Origin: Parabacteroides sp. ZJ-118
GTDB lineage: Bacteria; Bacteroidota; Bacteroidia; Bacteroidales; Tannerellaceae
NCBI RefSeq assembly: GCF_011038785.1
Contig: NZ_JAAKDT010000007.1
Location: forward strand, 24,679 to 88,678
Length of the DNA stretch: 64,000 nucleotides
Direction: 5' to 3'
The translations under genes and the position numbers were made by a program. The notes below the pieces were generated by a model. That model did no database searches. It was not told where the DNA came from and saw only the letters and a list, made by a program, of their open reading frames with translations. Positions within the stretch are counted from its first letter, which is position 1. Every line of letters starts with the position of its first letter. Below, one piece after another: positions 17,667-28,235 of the stretch.

Positions 17667-18410
17667 ATGGAGAAAGTAGGATTATTTCAGTTCGCGGCGG
17701 AGCCTTATTTAATGGATTTCCGGGGGCGCGTAACGCTCCCCATGATCGGAAACTACCTGATTCACGCCGCTTCCGGCCATGCCGCGGCGCGCGGGTTCGG
17801 TTTCAACGACATGTCGGAGCGCCATACGGCTTGGGTGTTGTCCCGTCTGGCTATCGAGATGGAGGAATACCCTACAGCCTACGATAAGATTCAGGTATAC
17901 ACTTGGATCGACGAGGTCGGACGCCTCTTCACCAGCCGTTGTTTTGAGCTGGCGGGCGCGGAGGGGAAAACTTTTGGATTCGCCCGTTCCATCTGGGCGG
18001 CCATCGATGTGGCGACCCGCCGGCCTACCCGGTTGGATATAGAGGCACTGAGCCAATACATCGACGGGCGTCCGTGTCCGATCGAGAAGCCGGGCAAGAT
18101 CATGCCGGCGGAGAATAGGGCGGAGGGAATCCCGTACGCGATCAAATACAGCGACTTGGATATCAACGGTCACCTCAATAGCGTGAAGTATATCGAGCAT
18201 CTGCTGGATTTGTTCGATATCGACCGGTTCAAGACCCGCGAGATCGCCCGTCTGGAGATCGCCTACCAATCCGAGGGCAAACAAGGCATGCCGCTTACGC
18301 TCCATAAGGCGGAGTCCGGTCCCGATAAGCAAGACCTGGCCATCTGCCACGCGGGAAAGGCGATCTGTCGTGCGGCGGTGACTTGGAGATACGAAAAGAG
18401 AGACACATAA
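17667..18410 (+). CDS. Acyl-ACP thioesterase
   Basis: The 247-residue protein is a double hot-dog acyl-ACP thioesterase of the FatA/FatB family. The first half has DMSERHTAWVLSRLAIEMEEYP and the second hot-dog has YSDLDINGHLNSVKYIEHLLD, which holds the family's Asn-x-His active-site residues (DxNxHxNN-like). It would release free fatty acids from ACP in the cytosol. It sits in the ilv operon, 3 nt after ilvN and 33 nt before ilvC. A link between branched-chain oxo acids and branched fatty acids is a plausible reason, but is inferred. Confidence 0.88.
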   Translation: MEKVGLFQFAAEPYLMDFRGRVTLPMIGNYLIHAASGHAAARGFGFNDMSERHTAWVLSRLAIEMEEYPTAYDKIQVYTWIDEVGRLFTSRCFELAGAEGKTFGFARSIWAAIDVATRRPTRLDIEALSQYIDGRPCPIEKPGKIMPAENRAEGIPYAIKYSDLDINGHLNSVKYIEHLLDLFDIDRFKTREIARLEIAYQSEGKQGMPLTLHKAESGPDKQDLAICHAGKAICRAAVTWRYEKRDT

Positions 18411-18443
18411 ATAGGATTTTAAACATTAACAGTTAAAAAGAAA

Positions 18444-19487
18444 ATGGCACAAATGAATTTTGGCGGTGTCGTAGAGCATGTAATGACCCGCGAGGAATTT
18501 CCGTTGGAAAAGGCAAGAGAGATACTGAAAGATGAGACAATCGCCGTGATCGGCTATGGCGTACAAGGACCGGGACAATCGTTGAACCTTCGCGACAATG
18601 GTTTCAACGTAATCGTAGGCCAGCGCCCGGGCAAGACCTACGAGAAAGCGGTCGACGACGGATGGGTTCCGGGCGAGACGCTGTTCGGTATCGAGGAGGC
18701 TTGCGACAAGGCCGCGATCATCATGTGCTTGTTGTCGGACGCGGCCGTAATGTCCGTATGGCCTACGATGAAGCCCTATCTGACAGCCGGCAAGGCCCTG
18801 TATTTCTCTCACGGTTTCGCGATCACTTGGAACGATCGTACAGGTGTTGTCCCTCCCGCGGACATTGACGTGATCATGGTCGCTCCGAAAGGCTCCGGTA
18901 CCTCTTTGCGCTCCATGTTCCTGGAAGGCCGCGGCTTGAACTCCTCTTACGCGATCTATCAAGACGCTACCGGCAGGGCGATGGACCGTACGCTGGCGCT
19001 GGGTATCGGTATCGGTTCCGGCTATTTGTTCGAGACCACCTTCAGCCGCGAGGCCACTTCCGACCTGACCGGTGAGCGCGGTTCCCTGATGGGCGCCATC
19101 CAAGGTCTGCTGTTGGCGCAGTATGAGGTATTGCGCGAGAACGGACACACCCCTTCCGAGGCCTTCAACGAGACGGTCGAGGAGTTGACCCAATCCTTGA
19201 TGCCTTTATTTGCCAAGAACGGCATGGACTGGATGTACGCGAACTGCTCTACGACGGCCCAGCGCGGCGCTTTGGACTGGATGGGGCCGTTTCACGACGC
19301 CATCAAGCCGGTGGTCGAGAAATTGTACGCGAACGTGAAATGCGGCAACGAGGCTCAGATCGCGATCGACTCGAACTCGAGGCCGGACTATCGCGAGAAA
19401 TTGGAGGCCGAATTGAAGGCATTGCGCGAGAGCGAGATGTGGCAGACCGCTGTTACCGTGCGCAAGCTTCGTCCGGAGAACAACTGA
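18444..19487 (+). CDS. ilvC: Ketol-acid reductoisomerase (NADP+)
   Basis: The 347-residue enzyme performs alkyl migration and NADPH reduction of acetolactate and acetohydroxybutyrate. The N-terminal Rossmann site is VIGYGVQGPGQSLNLRDNG with GQRPGKTYEKA. The Mg-binding all-helical domain follows (SDLTGERGSLMGAIQGLLLAQYE; later ELTQSLMPLF). It is the last gene of the operon. The order ilvD-ilvB-ilvN-thioesterase-ilvC gives every ilv step except threonine deaminase and the final transaminase. Confidence 0.96.
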   Translation: MAQMNFGGVVEHVMTREEFPLEKAREILKDETIAVIGYGVQGPGQSLNLRDNGFNVIVGQRPGKTYEKAVDDGWVPGETLFGIEEACDKAAIIMCLLSDAAVMSVWPTMKPYLTAGKALYFSHGFAITWNDRTGVVPPADIDVIMVAPKGSGTSLRSMFLEGRGLNSSYAIYQDATGRAMDRTLALGIGIGSGYLFETTFSREATSDLTGERGSLMGAIQGLLLAQYEVLRENGHTPSEAFNETVEELTQSLMPLFAKNGMDWMYANCSTTAQRGALDWMGPFHDAIKPVVEKLYANVKCGNEAQIAIDSNSRPDYREKLEAELKALRESEMWQTAVTVRKLRPENN

Positions 19488-19516
19488 TCCGATCCGGATC
19501 CGGATGGATCCGCGAA

Positions 19517-19548
19517 GGAGGGCGGGCCGCTTGGAGGGCTCGCCTTCC
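19517..19548 (+). terminator. Hairpin at the end of the ilv operon
   Basis: A 12-bp GC-rich stem (GGAGGGCGGGCC with GGCTCGCCTTCC, two wobble pairs) lies 29 nt after the ilvC stop. The following run is TGAAAAATAATC, so the U-tract is poor. Confidence 0.55.
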
Positions 19549-19568
19549 TGAAAAATAATCATTTATAT

Positions 19569-19599
19569 TTTGTTGTATTGGATTTAATACGTACTTTTG
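19569..19599 (+). promoter_or_regulatory. Promoter of the repeat ORF and giant surface-protein operon
   Basis: TTTG (19569-19572), 19 nt, TACTTTTG (19592-19599) is an exact Bacteroidetes promoter. Transcription should begin near 19606, so the (GCAA)15 tract is inside the transcript and does not alter promoter spacing. Confidence 0.8.
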
Positions 19600-19621
19600 G
19601 CCCTTGTATTATGAAAACCAG

Positions 19622-19908
<287 letters not shown>

Positions 19909-19912
<4 letters not shown>

Positions 19913-22900
19913 ATACATTTTTACGAAGATTCAGTTTGAGGTTGTCGCTGGTGGCGATGATCTTGTGCTTGTACGCCGCCTTGCCGGGGCAGGGCTTGGC
20001 GTGGGGGCAGACGGGTGAGGAGGTAGGATTTAGAACTACTCCTGATCCGGTTTCCTATGCATTTGTGTATAATTCAAATGAAGCGACCCACTACTCTTAT
20101 TTTAGTGTGTCCGGCTTTACGGAAGGCATGGCCGTCCGGGTACAGTTGGCGGACAAGGCGAACCCTAACGGGATAAGGATGAGTTACTGGGCGAATGGCT
20201 CGGAATCTATGCTTGAGTTGGTGGACGGTGGATGTTGGATACCGGATGAAATGGTGTCCCACAATTTTGAATTGACGTTGACAAGTTCGAAGGTATGCGA
20301 CGTGGATTATACCGTGAGCCTGTACGCATCGAAGGATATGAGCGCCGCTCCTTTGGCTACTACCTCGCATACGGTGCAATATAGAGATTCCGACGATAGG
20401 CCGCGCATTGATACACCGGATCGTATAGCCGGCGAATTAAATACGGATATTCCCTTTACGATTAATGTATCGCAGACCGGATTTTTGCAAGGACAACCGG
20501 CGCAGCTTAAGATCTTATTGAGTGGTTCGTATGAGGGCTTGACGCTTTCCGGACAAGGTTTGGAAAAAGATCCTGTCGGTACGAATGTGTACGTGATGAA
20601 GATCCCTTCGTTCACCGCCACCCAATATACGTTTACCGCCCGCGCTACGGAGGCTTGTAACGGTACTTACCACGTGTCCATTTATGACGGGGATGGCAAT
20701 GACGTACGGGGGGGGACAAGTGCCTCGTTCGTCATCCCGGTGGAATATTCCGCGGCAGATATCGCCGCTTTGGAGGCGATCGCCGCGGCTAATCCATCGA
20801 GCAACGACTTGCGGAATTTCATCGCGAACAAAGACTATTTGAAAGATAGGTCTCCTTATAATAACTACAATGTGGGCGTAGCCTGGAATACGGAGACACC
20901 GAGCCGGGTGAAATCCTTCTTTATCGATGATTATAGGACGCAGACAGTCTCTTCTTTGGACGTGTCGGGGCTGACCGGGCTGGAAGAGCTACGCTTGAGC
21001 GGAACTCGTGCGAAATCTTTGGATCTATCGGCATTGACGAAGTTGGAGCGTTTGGACTTGAATGGAAATGATTCCCTCACATGGTTTACCGTGAAATTCC
21101 CGGATCCATTGCCCGAGAATTTTTGGGCAGGCGGCTCTACGCAGATCATGGCCGGTACCCCGGTAGACGATTCCAATTCATACGCTACCTCCGGCACGGA
21201 AATCGACCTTTCCGCTTATGCGGAGGTAAATGGCAAGAAGTCTACGTATCAATGGTTTCGTGTGACTCGGAGGGAGCCTTATAGCTCTACGGAAGTTACC
21301 TTGAAAACCGTACCCGGTAAGGAGGGCGCTTTTATCTTTGAGGGGGCGCCGGGTGAATATTACCAGTGCAGGATCAGCAACCCCGCATATACAGGTTGGA
21401 ATATGCGTACGCCCGAGATCAAGGTAGCCCGGGGTTCGGATGATTACTCTCCGGTCGACATCGCCGCCTTGGAGAAACTGGCCGCCGACAATCCGGGTGT
21501 CACCCAGTTGCAAGAGTTCGTGAAGAGCAAAGGCTGGGAACATGAGAACTGGGATACATATAAGGACGCGGTTGCTACGGACTGGAGCGTGGGGGTACCG
21601 AGTCGATTGACGCATCTACGTATACAGCTCGATTGGAATTCAAAAGATACGATCTCCTCCTTGGATTTGAGTGCCTTTACCGAATTGAAGTACTTCGAGT
21701 GCGAGCGTTTCATGAATATTGAGCAGCTGGATCTCTCGAAGAATACGAAACTGGAGCATTTGCACCTATTCAGTGCGAACCTGGCTTCGTTGGATCTCTC
21801 CCATTGTCCGGATCTGCAATATTTCTGCTTTGGTACGCAAAGTATAGGAGAGGGAAGCTATCGGAAGACAAAGCTGAACACGGTCAACTTGACCGGTTGC
21901 ACGAAGCTGAGGGAGCTTTACCTGGAGCATTCTCCGATGGCTTCGCTGGATATATCCTCCTTTAAGCAATTGAACCGATTGGAGATCGAGTGGTGTCCGA
22001 ACTTGAAGGTACAAGGCTTTGAGAGCGCTACACAATTGGAATACTTGGCCTTGCCGCATACAGACCAGTTCGCCGATCTTTTGAAGAACTTGCCCGCTAA
22101 CATCCATTATTTGTATTTGCAAGATACGGAGTATACGCTTCCTACTGCCGAGGTGGCGAAGAATTTATGGACATTAGGCCTGCCAAGTTATGTGGAGAGC
22201 CTGGATATGGCTCAATATCCGAATTTGAGGACCTTGGAGGTGGGTTATGGCGATTCCCGCTTGAGATATTCCACCTTGAAGAATTACCGGCAGATACGGT
22301 ATAACGGAAGGAGTGAATATCAGCTTACCTCTCCCTCTCATCCGCAGACTCCTTATCGCTTCGAGAACGGCGATACGATCGACCTCTCGTCCGAGGCCGT
22401 GATCGATGGCGTAGAGACGGTCTTCCTTTGGGTGAACGCAAAGTATAGGACGGAGGAGAAAGAGGCCTTGGTGAAGGTACCGGGTCGTCCGGGCGTATTC
22501 GTGCTGAATAGCAAGGAGGAGGGATACGGCGAATATTATTGCAAGATGATGAACCCGAAATTCTGCGAGATCACGGAGATCAACTATCGCAATGGTTGGA
22601 ATGTCGAGACCACATATTTCCGTGTCGAGACCTCCGTCCCGGTGGTATTCGCCGAGAGCGACGTGGCTACCTTGGCCCGTATCGTGGATGCTTCCAGCAA
22701 CAAGGCATTGCAAGAGTGGTGGCGCAGCGGCGCATGGCAGACGAACGAGAACTCCTCGAACGCGCAAGCCGTTTGGAATAACGAGAACCCGCGCCGATTG
22801 ACGGAATTGTATTTGTATCAGATGGGCAACAGCTTTGCGACGGAGGTAGATCTCTCCGCATTGGATAAACTGGAAGTCCTGTCGTTGTTCGGCAATCGGG

Positions 22901-24372
22901 TGGAGAAGTTGGTCTTGCCGACGAACAGTACCGCGTTGCGATGCCTGATGTTGGGCAACAACCCGACGCTGACATCCTTGATCGTATCGGCCTATTCGGA
23001 ATTGATCCATTTGAATGTAGCCAATACGGGCTTGACGGCGCTCGATGTGTCTAACAACAAGCAATTGACGGAGCTGTTGCTGAACGGGACGGCGCTCGAC
23101 GGGGTAGAGGAGAGCGCCCCGGATATTGCCGCTCAATTAACCGCGTATGGCTTGCCGAAGTCCGTGACCGAGATCGATTTGGCAAACTTCCCGGCCTTGA
23201 CCTCTCTCAATGTGGATGGCTCGGGCTTGGAGTTCGCCAACGTGAAGAACCCGCGGCAACTGAAGGCTGACGGCATCGTCAGGTTTGCGGTAGGTACGGT
23301 GCGTCCGGGCGGTTATGTGGCTTATGGGGAGACCATCGATCTCTCCTCACAAGCGATGGTAGGCACATCCGCCTCTCACTTTACTTGGGTAATGGAGGGG
23401 GATACGATCGACCATGCGGACAGCCGCTATCCGATTGTCGATAGTTTGGAACCGGATGCTCAAATTACCGGTCATGTAACCAATCCGTTATTCCCCGGCT
23501 GGACGGTTCAGTACACCGCACGGATTTACACCTGCGATGGCGACGCGAACCTGGACAAGCTGGTGAACGTGCAAGACGTGACGGCTACCGTAAGCTACAT
23601 CTTGAGAGACTCGGCCAATATGATACCAAAATTCGGAAGGGGCGAGGCAGACGTGAACTATTCGAATCATGTAGAGATCGCCGACGTGGTCGGTATCGTC
23701 AACATCATCCGCGACCAGCCTATTACCAAGGCCGGCATGCTACGTGCCGAGACCGAGGCTCCCGTGTGGGTGGAGCTGGATACGGACAACTTCCTGACCC
23801 TCTCCAGCCAAGTGCCGATAGCCGGTATCTACCTGGAATTGGTAGGCGCTACCGAGGAGCTTCCGCTCGTGGGCGAGGCCGCCAAGTTCCTGCAAGCCGC
23901 TCACCTGAATGGCGACACGTTGCGTGTGATCGGCTATAGCCTGGACGGACGGACGATTCCTTCGGGCAAGACCCGCGTCTTGCGTATGCCGGCGGGCGTT
24001 ACCTTGGTGGGTGCATCCTTCTCCGACGCGAAGGCCGGCAACTTGCGGGCCGGTGGTGACGCGATCGTGACTTCCAACGCCCCGATCGAGGCGATCGAAC
24101 GGGTGGATGCCATATCCAACTACCCGAACCCGTTCTGCGGCAGCACGACTTTCCGCTATCAACTGGCTGAGCCGGCCGATGCGGTGACGATCCATGTGTT
24201 CTCCGCCAACGGAGCCTTGGCCGCCGTATTGAACGGTCTGCCCGGCGAGGTGGGCGAGAACCGGCATACCGCCGCGCTTACGCTTCCGGCCGGTGTCTAC
24301 TACTACCGCTTGACAGCGAAAGCCGGTCGCAGCGTGAAGGCAAGTAATACTAACATCTTAATTATTCAGTAA
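19909..24372 (+). CDS. Giant secreted LRR protein with dockerin-like and T9SS-like C-terminal domains
   Basis: The protein has 1487 residues from the ATG at 19909 (1489 if 19903 is used). Order: signal peptide (about 1-31, ending GLAWG), two beta-rich domains, then three related modules that each open with a DIAALExxAAxNP-like helix and continue into leucine-rich repeats (LEELRLSGTRAKSLDLSALT). They begin near residues 284, 517 and 915. A dockerin-like pair of Ca-binding loops (DGDANLDKLVNVQDV; EADVNYSNHVEIADVV) lies near 1210-1270, a cohesin-like strand region follows, and the end from YPNPF (about 1405) resembles a type A T9SS sorting domain. The gene lies behind the GCAA repeat. Binding function is inferred. 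Confidence 0.85.
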
Positions 24373-24375
24373 GTT

Positions 24376-27300
24376 ATGAACGTGAATCATATAAAACAAT
24401 TATTCGTAGCCCTCTTCCTGCTGTTATCAGCGGGAACGGCTACCGCCGCCAATTGGCAATTGCGGAAGACGGAGTTGAACGCCGCGGGCAGCAAGGATAC
24501 GCTCGTTTTGGTTGTGGCCGGTAATTCCTTTGGTTTCTCCTCTTTCCAAGTGGAGTTCACTTTGCCGGAAGGAATCTTGCCGAATGGCACGCCGATCTTG
24601 GGGGATATCGCGGTCGATCACGCGCTTGAGTGGAAACAGGAGAAGGGCAGCTACCGTTGTGTAGTCTACAGCCCGAAGAACACGGAAATGAAAACCCCGG
24701 AGGGGGATCTGCTCTATATCCCCGTGGAATTGGCCGCCTCTTTTAAGGAGGGCGATTTCAAGGCGAAGAACGGCCTCTTGTCCAACAAAAAGTCCGAGGG
24801 TGAACAGGTGTCGGAGATGACCGCTACCTTGAAATCCTACAAAGAGAAGGCGGATTTGGTGGTGAACGTATGGGGCTTGGAGCAGATGGTAAAAGAGAAT
24901 ACAGCAGCCGAGCTAAGCTACACGACCGTACCGGAAGGCAAGGAATTGGAGGTCACTTACTACACGGACGGTTCTTGTACGGATACGGCTACCGTCGATG
25001 CTCGCAAGCAGGAGGGCACACTGTATGTAAAACTCTCCTATCCGGGCGATTCGGTGTATAACGCTTTCGAGAAAGTCTATGTCATGAGTCTGACCAGCAA
25101 GAAGGTGATCACGGCGGATAAAATCACTCTGCCTGTGGCCAGTCCGATCAAGAAGGGACAATTGCTTTCCGCTTCCTTGCTTACGGGCGGTAGCGTTACG
25201 GATGAGGGCTATTCCGTAGCCGGTACGTTCGCCTGGACGGATGGGAGTATCGCGGTGCCGGCCGGTAAGCGAAGTTACTCGGTGACTTTCTATCCGGAGA
25301 ATGCCTCTTATTACGCTACGGCACAGGACTCAGTGGAGGTTGAGGTGGCCGAGACCTATACGATTACCGCCGTGGCAGCTACCGGAGGTACGGTGAATGT
25401 AGTGGGCAAGACGGAGGATAATAAATATGTGGCAGGACAGACGATCTCTTTGAAAGCGATCCCCCTGCCGAACTATCAGTTTGACGGCTGGGCGGTGACA
25501 GGCGCGAGCGAGACGTTGGGCAAAGCTGATACGATCGTTGTCAAGGCGGATAGGGACAAGACTTATTCCGCCAACTTCTCACCGATTATGCACTCGGTGT
25601 CAATCGCTGTGGAGGGCAATGGCCGCTTGTCGGTTACGACAAATGAGAATGAGAATGAGGTGACCGACGGCGGTTCCCTGCAACAGGGGACGGTCTTGCA
25701 GATCCTCGCGGATCCCGATACGAATGCTCAGTTGACGAGATTGACGATCAATGGCGACTCACTCAAGGGAGATAAGGTGACACTTATGAAAGCGTTAAAT
25801 ATTCAGGCCGTGTTCGAGGCGAAGCCGGCAGAGCAGGCGTTGGTGACCATCGAGAAGGTTGACAACGGATCTGTCCTGCTGTATGACGCGGCAGGTTCGC
25901 CGATCGCTTCCGGCTCTACGGTAGTGAAGAACACAAAGGTAAAGGCGATTGCCCTCGCGGATGCCGGGTATCAATTGGCTGGAGGCACGATCTCCCTGTC
26001 GGGTACGGCGGTGAAGGATGGCGGGGAATATACCGTGACCGGTGATATTAAAGCGAAAGCCACTTTCAAGGAACGGACGTATAAGGTGACCGCTTCTGCC
26101 GTCAGCAGCAATCCGAACGAGACGAAACCGGCCGGAACGATCACCTTGGAGCCTTCGGGCGATCAGCCCTACGGCACGGAGGTGCGCATAACCGGTATCA
26201 AGGGACAAAATGGAGCGCGCCTGCTGACCATCCTGGCGAACGGTAAGGAGGTTGGTGAGAAAGATGTCTTGACCGTGACCGGCGATTTGACCGTAACGGC
26301 CGTATTCGACCACCGGGTGGATATCAAGAAGGAATATATCATGTGGCCTTATCAGGAATACTACTACAATGGCGTATCGCGTAACTTCGTGCCTTTCGCC
26401 TCGCAGACCTATGCCGGCTTCTCGTTCGAGGTTAAGTATAAAGATCCTAGAGATACGACTAAAAGACTGACGGCGGCGATCGACGCAGATCATTATACCG
26501 TTGTGTTGCATCGCAAGGCGGATGGCCTGTACAATGAATTCTATGCGGAATACGAGGATGGCTTGATCATCAAGAAGTCCAAGATCGCGGTGACGGAGGC
26601 CCCGGCGGGTGAGAATGATAAGCCGAAAACGCGTCCAGGTGAGGAAGAGGTGGATATAAAGATTGATAATACCTATCCCGTTGAAGGCGTGAAAAAATAT
26701 GTGATTTCTCCTAAGGAGAGTACTTCTGCTTATAAGAACTATGATAGTACGGTTTATTACCATTCTACGAAACCTAAGATTTCCCTATCCTTCGGCTCTT
26801 CCATCTTACGCTCGGGCGATGAGGCGAATGGCTCTGTCCGTGTTACCAACGGCGGTATGCCGTACGGCGTGACGGATAAAGGCATGGTGGATGTTCCCGC
26901 AGGAGTAACCGTGACATTGGAGGCCGTGCCTGCCAAAGGTTATACCTTCTCTAAATGGTCGGATGGCAAGACGGAAAATCCGAGAGAATACGAGGTGGAG
27001 GAAGGAGCGAAGGGTGTAAAGCCGATATTTGTCGGCAAGCCGGGGGCTTCCTATACCTTGGTCGCTACGACCTCGGTTTATGACGGTACGGCGCAGACCG
27101 TATCCGTAACGGGTGAGGGTAACGAGCAGTGCCAGATCTCCTTCTTCTTTGATAAGGATTGCAAGCAACCGGCTGTCTTGAAGAACGTCGGCACCTATTA
27201 CGTCCGTGTATACCGTCCGGAGGATACGGTCTATAAGGCTTATGATGAGACCTTCACGTATACGATTGAGCCGGCCGAGGCAAAGGTGACATGGCCTACC

Positions 27301-27825
27301 GCATCCGCGATCTTGTCCGGTCATGCGTTGGCCGAGTCTGTCTTGCAGGGCGGTCACGCCGGTATCGTGGCCGGAACGTTCACTTGGAGTAAGCCGGAAA
27401 CCGTGATGACGGCCGAGAGCGAACAGGAGGTGATCTTCACGCCGACCGATCCGAACTATAAGCCGCAACGTAAGAAGGTGAACGTAAAGGTGGTTTCCCC
27501 GGTTACCGCCTCTACGGGCTCCGATATTCCGGTGACGCCGGTGGATCCGGTGACTCCGGTAGATCCGGAGAAACCTGAGAATCCGGACACGCCGACCGGC
27601 GTAGCCTCTATCGAGGAGGGTATGACGTTGTACACCGCGAACCGGTCGATCTGGGCGAACCTGCCTCGACAAGCCGCGCTGACGGTGATAGACGTAGCCG
27701 GTATCGTCGTTTACAAAGAGACGGTAGCGGGCGAGGTGAGGATCCCCGTAAGCCATACCGGCGTCTACTTCGTGCGCTGCGAGGCCACCGGCGAATCGTT
27801 CGTGCGGAAGGTCGTTGTGCGCTGA
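24376..27825 (+). CDS. Secreted multi-repeat protein with N-terminal cohesin-like domain
   Basis: The 1149-residue protein begins 3 nt after the LRR gene, so it is co-transcribed. The signal peptide ends TATAA (about 25). Residues about 26-150 (FSSFQVEFTLPEGILPNG, YRCVVYSPKNTEMKTPEGD) look like the cohesin-like domain common in Bacteroidetes surface proteins. Then come InlB/Listeria-Bacteroides-type repeats (GGTVNVVGKTEDNKYVAGQT, YQFDGWAVTGASE; YTFSKWSDGKTENPREYEVE) and MBG-like domains. A Pro-rich VTPVDPVTPVDPEKPENPD linker (about 1050-1075) precedes a short T9SS-like tail ending FVRKVVVR. It is probably displayed on the surface as an adhesin partner. Confidence 0.8.
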   Translation: MNVNHIKQLFVALFLLLSAGTATAANWQLRKTELNAAGSKDTLVLVVAGNSFGFSSFQVEFTLPEGILPNGTPILGDIAVDHALEWKQEKGSYRCVVYSPKNTEMKTPEGDLLYIPVELAASFKEGDFKAKNGLLSNKKSEGEQVSEMTATLKSYKEKADLVVNVWGLEQMVKENTAAELSYTTVPEGKELEVTYYTDGSCTDTATVDARKQEGTLYVKLSYPGDSVYNAFEKVYVMSLTSKKVITADKITLPVASPIKKGQLLSASLLTGGSVTDEGYSVAGTFAWTDGSIAVPAGKRSYSVTFYPENASYYATAQDSVEVEVAETYTITAVAATGGTVNVVGKTEDNKYVAGQTISLKAIPLPNYQFDGWAVTGASETLGKADTIVVKADRDKTYSANFSPIMHSVSIAVEGNGRLSVTTNENENEVTDGGSLQQGTVLQILADPDTNAQLTRLTINGDSLKGDKVTLMKALNIQAVFEAKPAEQALVTIEKVDNGSVLLYDAAGSPIASGSTVVKNTKVKAIALADAGYQLAGGTISLSGTAVKDGGEYTVTGDIKAKATFKERTYKVTASAVSSNPNETKPAGTITLEPSGDQPYGTEVRITGIKGQNGARLLTILANGKEVGEKDVLTVTGDLTVTAVFDHRVDIKKEYIMWPYQEYYYNGVSRNFVPFASQTYAGFSFEVKYKDPRDTTKRLTAAIDADHYTVVLHRKADGLYNEFYAEYEDGLIIKKSKIAVTEAPAGENDKPKTRPGEEEVDIKIDNTYPVEGVKKYVISPKESTSAYKNYDSTVYYHSTKPKISLSFGSSILRSGDEANGSVRVTNGGMPYGVTDKGMVDVPAGVTVTLEAVPAKGYTFSKWSDGKTENPREYEVEEGAKGVKPIFVGKPGASYTLVATTSVYDGTAQTVSVTGEGNEQCQISFFFDKDCKQPAVLKNVGTYYVRVYRPEDTVYKAYDETFTYTIEPAEAKVTWPTASAILSGHALAESVLQGGHAGIVAGTFTWSKPETVMTAESEQEVIFTPTDPNYKPQRKKVNVKVVSPVTASTGSDIPVTPVDPVTPVDPEKPENPDTPTGVASIEEGMTLYTANRSIWANLPRQAALTVIDVAGIVVYKETVAGEVRIPVSHTGVYFVRCEATGESFVRKVVVR

Positions 27826-27832
27826 TTCTGAC

Positions 27833-27911
27833 ACTGCCCATCGTAAGCCGACTACAATGGGCATTGTAAACACCTTATACTGCCCATCGTAACCCCCTTA
27901 CGATGGGCAGT
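27833..27911. terminator. Repeat-built hairpin cluster after the surface-protein operon
   Basis: CTGCCCATCGTAA (27880-27892), loop CCCCC, TTACGATGGGCAG (27898-27910) is a perfect 13-bp stem followed by TGTTATTT. The same word, CTGCCCATCGTAA, also occurs at 27834-27846, and ACAATGGGCATTGT (27854-27867) is palindromic. The units recur every 22-23 nt and resemble those at 56604-56665. Confidence 0.65.
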
Positions 27912-27983
27912 GTTATTTCGTAACGGATGGGGATGTTTCGCTTACGTTTTATAAGGAATGTCCCGTAAAAACCTCGAATTATA

Positions 27984-28014
27984 TTTGGCGGTCTCGAAAA
28001 AGGGCGTATCTTTG
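27984..28014 (+). promoter_or_regulatory. Bacteroidetes promoter of the leu operon
   Basis: TTTG (27984-27987), 19 nt, TATCTTTG (28007-28014). The start should lie near 28021, about 27 nt before the leader ORF. The geometry is the same as at the ilv operon. Confidence 0.85.
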
Positions 28015-28047
28015 CAGCGTTCAAACAAAAACAATACAGCAAGCACA

Positions 28048-28122
28048 ATGATACGCGACTCGCGAAACAGTCTCATGATTTCTCTAGACATTATTCTACT
28101 CCGGAAACGGGATGGGAAGTGA
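28048..28122 (+). CDS. leu operon leader peptide
   Basis: The 24-codon ORF starts MIRDSRNSLMISLDIILL and ends RKRDGK before TGA at 28120-28122. It carries four Leu and four Ile, with the cluster Ile-Ile-Leu-Leu at positions 15-18, and no Val at all. Its stop codon lies inside the antiterminator strand. The Ile plus Leu content suits an operon that makes leucine and, through citramalate, isoleucine. Confidence 0.82.
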   Translation: MIRDSRNSLMISLDIILLRKRDGK

Positions 28123-28195
28123 GACGGTATGCGTCGCGGGCATTACGATGGATGAAAGAGCCTTTCTCACTTCCCGGTGAGAGAGGCTCTTTTTA
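28114..28195 (+). promoter_or_regulatory. Transcription attenuator of the leu operon
   Basis: The antiterminator pairs GGGAAGTGAGA (28114-28124) with TCTCACTTCCC (28165-28175), a perfect 11-bp match. The terminator pairs AAAGAGCCTTTCTCAC (28155-28170) with GTGAGAGAGGCTCTTT (28177-28192), one wobble, followed by T's. The two folds share 28165-28175 and cannot coexist. A ribosome finishing the leader covers 28114-28124 and favours termination. Confidence 0.87.
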
Positions 28196-28235
28196 GTGCG
28201 TATGGAGATGATTCGTAAATTAAGCATGTAAGATT

